Below are positions 54,505 to 64,000 of a stretch of 64,000 nucleotides of DNA, piece after piece. Source of the DNA: Dactylonectria macrodidyma (Eukaryota > Ascomycota > Sordariomycetes > Hypocreales > Nectriaceae); contig JAGMUV010000002.1 of the NCBI GenBank assembly GCA_020744425.1, positions 3,330,501 to 3,394,500 of the forward strand. Direction: 5' to 3'. Both the position numbers and the translations under genes were made by a program. The notes under the pieces were generated by a model. That model made no database searches, was not told the DNA's origin, and saw nothing but the letters and a program-made list of their open reading frames with translations. Position 1 is the first letter of the stretch. Every line of letters begins with the position of its first letter.

Positions 54505-57500
54505 CTAAGGACCGGCGAACCCAATCTCCTTGTCAGGGCTGATACGTGACAGCTGCGTCGTGAGCGTACGGCTAACGTGCGAGGTCGGCGGTGCGCTGGC
54601 TGGCGAGCCTCTTCGCGAGGGCTGAATTTGCCTCATACGAAAATAGCTCACTGCCTCTAGCCTCCTGGTCTCGAACAGCTGGCTCTTCTCGCGCTCCCTT
54701 TCGACGAAGCGCTTCCGGTCCTCCAAGTCGGCGTTGCCGACGCTGAGCTTCTTCTTTTTCTCGGCCACGTCCCGGATCCGCTTCTCCGTCTTCTGGCAGG
54801 CGGCGTCTAGCTGCTGGGCCAAGGACGGCGAGGCAACTTGCAGTCCCTTATTGTCGCCTCGAGCCTGGGCAGACGCGCCCCAGAAGCACTTGAATACGAG
54901 CCTTGTCTGGTTCTGCGGCTCGGGGGTTCCCCATATGAGCAGCTCATCGCCGCTGTACAACTTTGTCCAGAGGCGCGCAGCGCCTGCGTGGTTCTTTGAG
55001 TCGGTGGAGGCGAGCATGAACCCATTGATGTGAATTCCGCATGTCGCCTTTGTGGATATGTAGAAGCTGTAGTCTTCCGGGTCATCCTTGGGCTCCCCAT
55101 GCCAGGGAGGGGGCACCTTGGAAGGGTCCTTGGCCGGGTCATATCCTTGGCCGTTCTTCCAGAGCATCAGCTTGAATGCGTACTTGGGGACCCGCGATTC
55201 AGCCCTCGGAAAGAACACATTGGTGTTTTCGGGGCCTCTGCCAAAGGAAACCAGCGAGTCAGTAACCGGGATGGATATTCTTTGAATGGATGAGTCGGGG
55301 TGAGACTCAAATATGCCAACCGCCCGCTCCATGAGAAGATCGTCCTGGACTGGAACTACAATATGGGTGTTGGGCGCCAGGGTGTCCGGAATTTGGTCGA
55401 ACTCAACAGGCGCTGCAGTAGGTGGAAACTCCAGAACGTCATCCATCATGTCCGTATCATCTCGTTTTAAAAAAGGCCTTGATATAGCATTTGGTTCCCC
55501 TCGAGATTGTCCTTGGGGAATAGGTGGGAAGTATCGTGTCGCGAGGTCCCAGAGAGGGCTCTTCCCAGGAGCGAATTCTTCGCCCCTTTCTCGAGCAGCC
55601 TGCGAGAAGGCGCCGTGCTGAAGCTGGGTCATTTCAGGGTAGTCCAGATGCCAGGTCTTGCGGTCTGGTGTCCAAAACGACATCTTCGGGTATGGGCCGT
55701 CGATTTGACGTCCCGATCCCAGCCTTCTGATCTGGGGTATACGAGCCAGCAACTTGTATTCTTCAATTACATCATCAGTTAGGGTGTCCATGTTCGCCTC
55801 CGACTTGAGCCTCTTCATAGTAGGCTTTCCTGGGGGCGTGTTTTCGTCAAATTCGTCACTCGTATCATGCGAACGGATTCTCCGCTTGCTCGTGTTAAAC
55901 TCTGAAGATTGCATGGAATAGTTCGGAGGAGCAAGGTTTTGCACGACCGACTCGTTCCCTCCTAGGCTCTGGGAGGCGACGTCCTCGACCAAGCTTTGGA
56001 GCTGATCTGCAGACTGGTTATGGGCGATGGATATGGTGGTCTGGCGGGAGATAGCTTGACGGGCTCTACCCTTTGAGGCGACTGAATCGTCAGACTGATA
56101 GGCTTCATCCACATCATCGCCCAGAATCTCTGTTTCTCCCATGCTGGGGTTGCTTGCCTGAACATTGAGGAAATCCTCCGGAATGACCCCAGAGCTGCCG
56201 ATGGCAGAGACACCGACCTCCCCGAAGAGCCGGGGTGGTTGAGTGTGCTGTCCAAAGGTGAGGTCCTTGTCAGACTCTTCGCCCATCGAGTCGCTCACTC
56301 GATCTTCCTCATAGTGACGTGGCTGGAGCTGCGAGAAATTGTCAATCATGTCTTCGTCGTCCGTAATCTCGTCAAATGACTGGGATGCGTCAATGCTTGG
56401 ACCCATAGGGTTTAGCCAGGGGTGACTATCCAGTTCAGCCACAGTAGCACGGTGTTCCGGACGTTTTTGAAGCATCTTGCAGAGGAAGTCGATGGCCTGT
56501 CCAGAAACATTACAGTCTTGCAGGGGAGAGATGTCAAGGCGAGACGTCATGATCTTGTGCAACAGCTCAGAGTAGCTGATGCCGCCCTTAACGGGATATG
56601 GCGGGGCCCCAGTCATTGTGTAAAACAGGACGCCGCCAAGGGACCATATATCAACAGCGTGGTTGTACCGCTGCCCGGGCATGCGCCGGACCTTCTTGCC
56701 CCGACTTCTCAAGCCATTGTCATCGTACTCGGCATACTCTGTGTACACTTCAGGTGCACAGTAGAGAAGGGTACCGCAAAAGGTTCTGAGAAAGGTCTGC
56801 TCGCTGTCGACCATTTTTGACAGGCCGAAATCGGTCAGCTTCAGGTCGATGGGATCCAGCGAGTTTATAAGGATGTTGTCGGGTTTGACATCACGGTGAG
56901 TAATGTTGTTGGTGTGCAGGTAACCCAACGCACTGAGAAGTTGTTGCGACATGATCCGAACGACTCCTTCACTCAGAATGCCTCGGTCTGAGATGAGTTT
57001 GCCCAGATCGCCACCCGGGATGAACTCCATAATAATAATCAATAGTCTATCATCCCATTCAAAGTGCTCGATGTAGCGCACAATATTGGGCTATACGTGT
57101 TAGTCACCATTGATGAGATTGGGGTGGGTGTGGCATGGCGGACTTACATGTTTGACTCGCTGCATGATCTTCATCTCATTTTCTACCTTTTGATCCAAGA
57201 CGCCATTCTTGATAAACCTTCGCTTCTCAAGTTCTTTAGCAGCATACGGTAGCCCATCGTACTTTGACGTGACCCTATGCACCACAGCGAAGGCTCCTTT
57301 TCCGATCATGCCGATCCTGTTGTACTTTCCTGAGCCGGTCCACTCCTTGCAGAGAGACTGCGGCGCGTCTCTTTTTTTCGATGGCGATCGAGACTGAGGG
57401 CGAGGAGATTCGTTAGTTTCGGCCCTCCTAAATGCTGCCGGAGCCGGAGGCTTAAACAGGTCAACGTGACCACCGGGGCCGGCGGTAATGGTCTCGTTTT

Positions 57501-58258
57501 GGCGCTTGAGGTTGTGACGGCTGAAGAAGTCCTCAACTTTGGTGATATAAGCCCTGTCGTACCCTTCGTCACGTCGTGGGATTCGGACACGGAATGCCAA
57601 ATCATCAACGGCCCCTTTGTGCAGGTAGATTTTGATGATGGCACCGGAGCTCAACACCCATTTAGATGTTGGAGGATCTGCGCCGCCCTTGGTGTCAGGG
57701 TGTGAGACCAACAGCCGTCTGTCAACAAAGGTACCGTTGGTCGACTGGTCCTCGATCATGACAGTGCCGTACTCGTTGACATAGATGCGAAAGTGGATGT
57801 TGCTGATGCGCCGTTGGGGGTCTTTGACGAAGACGACGTCACAGCGGGCCGAGTTGCGTCCAAACGCGAAGCCGGCGGACGGATTCCGTAGCTTCGTGGA
57901 GAGACGGAGGATAATTGCATGATTGCTGGATCTATGATTCTGGAAGCGGCTGGCGTCGTCCTCGTGGGCATAGTCAGGCTGGACGCCGTCGGCCTCGTCT
58001 CTACCGATGATGTGGGGGGAGTCTTGGTCGACGAGATGCTGGAGCTCCTGGCGGGCCGATTTTGAGTCGGGATACAGAATGCATATTATGTCGGAAATGT
58101 CTTCGTCGGAGAAGCCAGAGTTCTGCTTCCCGACTCGGCGCGGGTCGAGGACATTCTGGGTCGCTGGCGGGCACCTCAGGGTTAGCGGGGGGTTGGCACG
58201 GAAGAGAGAGTTGGCCGGGAGTGAAGCTCATACCTTGCGTGGGCTCCTCGCCGTCCAT
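54505..58258 (-). CDS. DNA-damage checkpoint kinase, RAD53/CHK2 family, two FHA domains
   Basis: This nuclear serine/threonine kinase is activated by ATM/ATR-type kinases after DNA damage or replication stress. Exons are 58258-58234, 58163-57148 and 57090-54505, giving 1,208 residues. The first exon is 25 nt; introns are 70 nt (GTATGA...CCAG) and 57 nt (GTAAGT...ATAG), giving MDGEEPTQ-A-TQNVLDPRR and RVKH-PNIVRYIEHF. T7-Q8 and T10-Q11 are ATM/ATR-type sites. The first FHA domain (about 90-200) has GR at 110-111 and DQSTNGT. The kinase domain (about 286-575) has GKGAFAVV, Lys318, HRD with Asp414, DFG with Asp434 and CAPE. A long acidic linker is followed by a second FHA-like domain (VSFGRGPENTN) and a coiled coil (KKKLSVGNADLEDRKRFVERERE). 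Known relatives are yeast RAD53, S. pombe cds1 and Neurospora prd-4. Confidence 0.95.
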
Positions 58259-60175
58259 TGGGAGGGACCCGAGCAGCCTGCGCTGCGAGGCGATTCCAGG
58301 CTGCCGGCCGAAGAGGTGATGGTGGGCAAAAGGCGAATGCGATGGGCGGGTGGTCTGCTGGACAAGCCACAAAGCGCAGACTCGGGGTGAACAATAGCTG
58401 AGTCGGTTCGACGTGGGACAAAGGCGCAGAGACGTCGAGTTGTCTCAAGCGGATCAGATCGAGGGCGAAGAGTCGGTAAAGGAGAATGGAGGGATGGGGG
58501 AATCAAAGGGAGGCGAGCAGTGAGGAGTCGAGGGAGAGGAAAAAGAAACGAAAGCCTGGGACGGACGTCACTGCAAGTTGAGTGAGTGTGGATGAGTAGT
58601 GGTTGTGCTTGGTTGGCCCAGCTGGCTAGGTTGGTAATGCTTGTTGGTGGTGGTGGTGGTGGTGCTGCTGCTGCTGCTGCTGCTGCTGAGACGGATATCT
58701 TTTTTAGACGCTGACTGGGAAACTCAATGACCAAAGGGGATGAAATAACAAGGGTTGTCGACGCCCTAGACGAATGCCGACAGCAGTGTGGAAAGCCTAA
58801 AACGCAGTGACGCAGCAGCGCCTTACGGGGCTTGCTACAGCGGATTGCAGGACGCCAAACCGCCAACAGTTACTGAACAAACGAACCCCATGCGAGGAGG
58901 CAGAAACTAGGCGCCAGGCTGCCTCTTTGCCTCACCTTCGCTGTGGCGGGCGGGGAATCATGGATCATGGATGCCTCAGCAACCAGTCCCGCATTGACAT
59001 GGGATGAACCGTTAGCAGGCCTACCTCCTTACGTATCGATTGTCAGGTCACGCTGCCTCGCCCATTCATCACCAAGCGGAACAAACGCGGGCGCGTGCAG
59101 CTGCATCCGGAAACTGAACTCGCAACAGCCGGGTCACGCGGAGCCCCAACAACATTAACAACGACAAGAGCGAGAGCGAAGCCATCCAGTGTCCACCTCC
59201 ATGGTCAGTCTATCAGGCGCGTGACGGGACAGGGCCCAAAAAAAAAAAAAAACCAATCACCAAGCACCCCCCGAATGACGGATTACAGGGGGGGAGGAGA
59301 GTAACGGGGTGTTGTTTGGCTTAGCCTCCTCCATCTACAAGCAAGTCGTTGCCATCCCCAAATACGCTCCGCCTGCTTGAGCCTGAGCCAGTGCCCAAGC
59401 ACCCAGAGTCACTGGATATCAACGCCTGCCCAGCAGTCTCAGGGTCCTTCAAATCCCCGCCAGATCCACTCGGGTTGCGAGTAACCAGGGGGAGGGACGG
59501 CAAAGGAACCGCCACTGTGTAGTCCAGTGGGGTTGATAAACGAAACGTCCATTTTAGCCTTGGCCGTTTCGCGTCCCGTGCCGTTGGCAACTGCCTACCT
59601 ACTTCCGTAGAGGTTATGGGATTGATAAGACAAACCCGACTTTGAGTAGACACGAACTAACAAATATGCGTGCGCAGCGAATATCAAGCTGCCCAGTTGG
59701 CAACTTTGTACCGAGTAAGCAATTCCCCTTTGTCAATGGTAGGCTGGCTGACCTGTTCTACATAAGTTGGCTAAGGCAGTCTACACGAACAAACTCATCG
59801 CAATACCATGGTGTTAACCCGTCATCAGCAAAGTAGTACAGCAACAGAGGTAAAAAGATACATGTCATATTCAACAGTTGTTCTCTATAATTTTCTTTCC
59901 AGTTATGCGTCAACAGGCTGAACCCTTCATATGCCTGATTGAATATGCAAAGAATGCTCCGGCCCCTGTTAATGATTGCACCCCGCATCCTACCCAACGC
60001 CGGTGTTGTATGTGTATGCATCCAGTGCCTACTCCAAACATGTTTGCGTCCTTTTGTTACACCAACATGTCGCACGCACTCCCCCCTTTCCCCTCTCTCT
60101 CTCTCTCAAAATAATTAAACAAAGAAAAAAAATCTTTCTCATAGTCCTGTCATTTCCCTCATCTTTCCTTGCTAC
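58259..60175. other. intergenic region upstream of the checkpoint kinase
   Basis: 1.9 kb without a recognisable gene. It contains the GGT/GCT microsatellite, an A-run at 59238-59252 and a CT run (CTCTCTCTCTCTC) at 60096-60108. Confidence 0.5.
58644..58688 (+). repeat. compound microsatellite, GGT then GCT
   Basis: About six GGT units run directly into about eight GCT units, in the probable 5' leader or promoter of the checkpoint kinase gene. Confidence 0.85.
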
Positions 60176-63100
60176 TTAGAACGCCTGTCCTTGGTGTGTG
60201 GGGTGGATACTCCGTTGCTGTCCTTGGGGCTGCCCATATTGACCCTGTGGGGGTGGCATGAACTGCGGCGACTGAAGAGGGCGAGAGAAACTCGGCTGTC
60301 CATACGCTGCCTGTGGAGGCTGTCCATATCCCAACTGTTGGCCTCCGTAAGGCGGTCCGCCTGGGCTGTATGGTCCCGGGCTATACGGTCCAGGGCCACC
60401 TCCCCGGCCCATTGGGCTATACGGAGGCTGAGGCGACATGCTTCGTTCGGCCATCATTTGTTGCTGCTGATACGCCTGTTGCTGGGCCATCATCTGCTGT
60501 TGCTGGGCCATCTGCTGTTGCTGCTGAGCCATCTGCTGTTGCGCCATCCTTTGTTGCTGGGCAAGCTGTTGCTTATACGCGTTGGTCTGTTGCTGCTGGC
60601 GCTGGTTGATCGCCTGCTGGACTTGGCTGCTGACCCCCTGCTTCATGTACTGCTTTTCCATCTCTCGAGCCTCAATGGCACCCACAAGGCCAGAACCCTG
60701 GCCTTGCTGTCTCTGGTTACCGGCCATGCTGATCAGAGGAGTCCCCGTCATCTTGGCTACCTGCTCCTGTTCGCGAGCACTTAAGCTGGATGAGAGTTCA
60801 CCTGAGCTCGAGTAGTTAAGAGTCGCATTTGCTCCTCGAGACCCTGGTCGTGAGAGCAGATCTGCCGAGCTGCTCCGCGAGTGTCGCTGCAGCATATCAT
60901 GTGAGCTTGTTCGCTTCATATTTGTCGGCGTGCCAGATCGCATGCCGTTCAATGTGTTGCTTGAAGAACTCCGAGCGTGCGCGGCCTTTTGCTGTACATA
61001 TTGCTCCGCCGTCAGTCCGCGAGGACCAGAACCAGGGCTTGTGGTACCGGGGTGCCACGCCATCGTTCGCTTCGTCTCATCAGACCCGGTTCGTTCATGA
61101 GGCGGCTGTTGCCCGATAGACTTGTGTGGTGGCGGTGTAGGACCCATGCCAGGCTGCAGGGCGATGGGTGTCTTGCTGCGGGCTTGCTGTTGAGTGGCGC
61201 CATAGTTGACTGTCGGGCCAAAGTTGATTTCGGGAATATCGTAGCTGTGGTTGGGTGGAATGTCGGGTCCGTCATCGTTGCCTCCAGTGGTCTTGAGAAC
61301 ACCGGCTCGAGGTCGCTCAATGGACTGGTTTGTCTCGCTAGATTTGTGTGTACTTGCGTAGTCAATGCTTCTATTCGACGAGGCGTCGTCGTACTGGCTG
61401 CTTTGCCCACTGAGCCCACTTCCCTGTCGCTGTGGCACAGGTCGTTTCTCAAAGTTCGGACCCTGGTTCCCAGGGTGACGGCCTTGGTCAAAGGCATAAT
61501 GATCAATGATCTCATTGGTTGTGATCGCACTGCTGCCAGAGGTTGTCGATGACTTGTCGAAGTTTGCCGATCTGTCAGGAATTGGCTTCCTGTGGCCCAT
61601 CGGTCCAGGAGGACCGGGGGGGCCCTGGGACCCTTGAGGTCCTGGGGGACCACGTGGGCCAGGGCGGAAGTTATTACCATACGGAGGGGCTCCGTGAGGA
61701 GGCGGACCATGACCCGGAGGAGAGCGGGGATCAGAGGGTCTCCTATCTGGCATTGGCCCGTGGTTTGGCGGACCGTGGCCGGCAGGGGCGCGGGGGTCGG
61801 ATGGCCGCCTGTTGTTGCCAGGCATCGGACCATGGGGAGGTGGCCCATGCCCGGGTGGAGGACGGGGATCAGAGGGTCTCCGGCCATCCGGCATCGGGCC
61901 ACCAGGTCCTTGGTCCGATCGGTAATTAGGATTCTGTGGGTGTGGAGACCGAGGGGGGGCCATGTAACCAGGAGGCATTGGTGATCTTGGGCCATCTGAA
62001 GTGGAAGGTCGAGAGTTAGGACTGTGGCTGTAGGGGCTAGGAGGTCCATACGGAGACTGGGCTAGGGGAGATTTGGACCGTTGCTTGGAGAGATTGAGAG
62101 GTGCGGGAAGGCCAGTCGATGTGAGGTTCTGGTTGGGTGCGCTCAGAGCTTCGCGCGAGCGGTTGTCGTTAGCAGATATCCCCAGTTGGTTGTCGGCGTG
62201 TGCAAGTACCGGTGGTCCTCCTGATCTCAGAGCGTCGCCCTCCACTTCGGCAGGATTGTTCGAATGGTTTGGTCGATTCAAGCCTCCAGCATTGGCCAAT
62301 TGAGCGAGCGTGGACATTGAGAGTCGGCTATTAGCCTGACGCAGCTCGGGGGAATGATAGACATTGCTGACAGGGCGAGCCTGGGGAGCATGGTTGAAAG
62401 CTGGCGGCTGGGAAACAGGCTCGGGCGTCTGCATCTGGCGCATTCCATCCAGGTCCCTCAATGGGTGAGGGTTACCGCCGTATTGATTGTCGTCAAAATT
62501 AGGGCCGTCATACGGAACCGACTGATCCTGAGCATGACCTCCGCCAACAGGTGTCTGTTGTCGTTGAGGTGAAGCGGTGTAAGGGTTAAACTCGTTATGG
62601 TGAGGTGGTCCAATACCATGGTTAGGATCCGACGCATTTCGAGTGCGATGCTCGGGCACGTTAGCCACAGCAGGCGATGCCCTGTCGCGCTGAGATTCCG
62701 GGGGGGCTGAGTCCGTCCGGGGCGGTCCAGTCAAAGAGTGAGATCGTGAGGATCTCACAGAGCCCTTGCTATCAGAAAATCCGACCCTCGCCGTCTTGCC
62801 AGGTGCACCAGAATCTCCAAAGCTCAGCCGAACACTCTTTCGGCTGTTGCTGCGGGATCGTGTGGAGGGCGCATCTTCAATGGCATTCATTCGCGTTCCG
62901 GTGGCCTCCTTGAGCTTCTTTCTCCAGTCCTTCTCGAGCCATCCCGCACTTCCCTCCTCGAGGATGAGATTAGAAACGTCCAGGTTCTCCAGATAACCGT
63001 ATCGCTTGTGCTTAGGCATGGCGAACATGAGAGATCGCGTGTCCAGAACACTTGCGACAAGTCTTCCAGGGCGACCATACAAGCCAAATGTGTCCCAGGT

Positions 63101-64000
63101 AGGGAAAAGAAACCGTAGCAACATCTCGAAGCCATTAACCATAGGGTGGGTTTCAGGCATTATGAACACGAAGCCCTCTGTGGAAGAAGGGGGGTCCGTG
63201 TGGATTGAGACATTGCCCTCGATCTTGAGCAGCGTTGAGGCATCAATTAATGACTTGGCCTGGGGGTAAATGGCGTAGGCCGAATACGCATCGGTGATGG
63301 AAGCAATAGGCATAGCCTTCTTCTGCTTCTTCCCATCCTTTCTCGTGTCGTAAAACTTTATGTCGCCCTTCAAAGTTGGGACAGGGGACCGGTCGTAGGG
63401 AGACCGCTTTTTGAGTTCCTTTTGGAGCTTCGAATATTCCTTCTCATCGGGCGGTGAAATCACACACCAACATCGCCTCCAGGGGACACCAGCGCCGAAG
63501 CGGACCCTAACCCATTCTTCGGTCTTGAAGCGCGATCGCTCCATAACGATGTTGATGTTATTCAAAGTCTTGCCCTTGCCCGCGATAAGTGCGCCAGTGT
63601 AGGCTTCTTGTAGGGTCGAGTGCTCGAACATGGCGAGTCTGATTCCGGCTGTCCATTGAAGAAGAGAGTGGTGTGAGTTGAAATGAAGCAGGTATCGATT
63701 CCTTCCAGCGGTCGAAATGCTAAGGATATTTTGCAATGGTTGTTCCTCGCTAGAGCGGGTGGGAAGCGACTCGATCTATCGGAAGTGTTAGTCGCCAGTG
63801 TGCCAATGCATGCTGCACCAATGTCAAGGGTTCTTTACCATCTTAATAGAGGCATCGGTCAAGTTGATGAACTTGGGAAGGACCTCGCCATCCTCACCGG
63901 CAGCATCAAGCTCGGCGGCGTCCCATAATGACAGGACGGTGCCAACAAGTTGGGCGAAGCACTCGGTCCAGGTCCTGTCGGGATTTGGTTTGCCCTCTGG
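60176..64000 (-). CDS. CAF120/SKG3-like PH-domain protein, 5' end outside window
   Basis: Partial gene on the minus strand: the start lies beyond 64000. Visible exons are 64000-63839 (in frame, PEGKPNPDRTWTECFAQL to DASIKM) and 63775-60176. The 63-nt intron (GTAAAG...ATAG) joins SIKM-IESLPTRSSEEQPLQNILSIS. At least 1,253 residues are visible. The N-terminal part is a PH domain (ILSISTAGRNRYLLHFNSHHSLLQWTAGIR), followed by a second conserved region (WVRVRFGAGVPWRRCWCVISPP to FLFPTWDTFGLYGRP). The remainder is disordered: Ser-rich, then a Gly/Pro-rich collagen-like repeat, then a Gln-rich stretch (MAQQQQQMAQQQQ) and a Gly/Pro/Tyr-rich tail. Yeast Caf120 associates with the CCR4-NOT complex and Skg3 with bud-neck growth control; which role applies is not visible. 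Confidence 0.88.
61690..61920 (-). repeat. coding tandem repeat in the CAF120-like gene
   Basis: Three diverged copies of a unit of about 67-69 bases encode RRPSDPR-P-PGHGPP-HGPMP. They adjoin a GPRGPPGPQGSQGPPGPPG collagen-like stretch. Confidence 0.8.

Noticed and set aside
1..64000. CRISPR array, 5S rRNA or tRNA genes
   Set aside because: No regularly spaced repeats and no match to remembered 5S or tRNA consensus were seen on either strand; a tRNAscan or Infernal run would settle this.

Overview
This is nuclear DNA from a filamentous ascomycete. The evidence is introns of 45-200 nt with GTAHGT-type donors and CTRAC branch points, pyrimidine-rich leaders, and a gene set typical of Sordariomycetes. 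Several lineage-restricted proteins look like ones known from Hypocreales, but that order is inferred from memory of families, not from a search.

Layout. 1-5 kb: a GPI-anchored Kre9/Knh1-like wall protein faces a nitrate/nitrite transporter whose upstream DNA carries a dense GATAAG cluster. 5-10 kb: gene-free. 10-20 kb: a long disordered protein, an APQ12-like membrane protein, GPN3 GTPase and S-adenosylmethionine synthetase. 20-26.5 kb: gene-free. 26.5-33.5 kb: a hypothetical protein with a CAGGAC minisatellite, a PI-PLC-like phosphodiesterase, a minus-strand snoRNA host locus and a mitochondrial-looking protein of unknown function. 34.1-36.0 kb: a complete Fot1/pogo-type transposon. 36.8-64 kb: a gene-dense housekeeping block with tubulin cofactor E, a CCCH zinc-finger protein, a pyridoxal-reductase-like aldo/keto reductase, cytoplasmic dynein intermediate chain, ATP synthase subunit e, the oligosaccharyltransferase catalytic subunit STT3, a protein with a duplicated zinc module, a two-FHA RAD53/CHK2 checkpoint kinase, and a CAF120/SKG3-like PH-domain protein cut by the window end.

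The least expected content is the snoRNA locus at 30.7-31.8 kb on the minus strand. Five box C/D-like units sit in successive introns of a transcript that looks non-coding. Three carry 13-nt matches to conserved 18S or 25S rRNA, recalled from memory. The units share one geometry: donor, 30-37 nt, snoRNA, 50-69 nt, acceptor. Two of the introns appear to begin directly after the preceding acceptor (AG|GTACT), which would mean zero-length exons or recursive splicing.

All exon boundaries were read by eye from splice signals, reading frame and expected family sequence; no alignment or database search was run.
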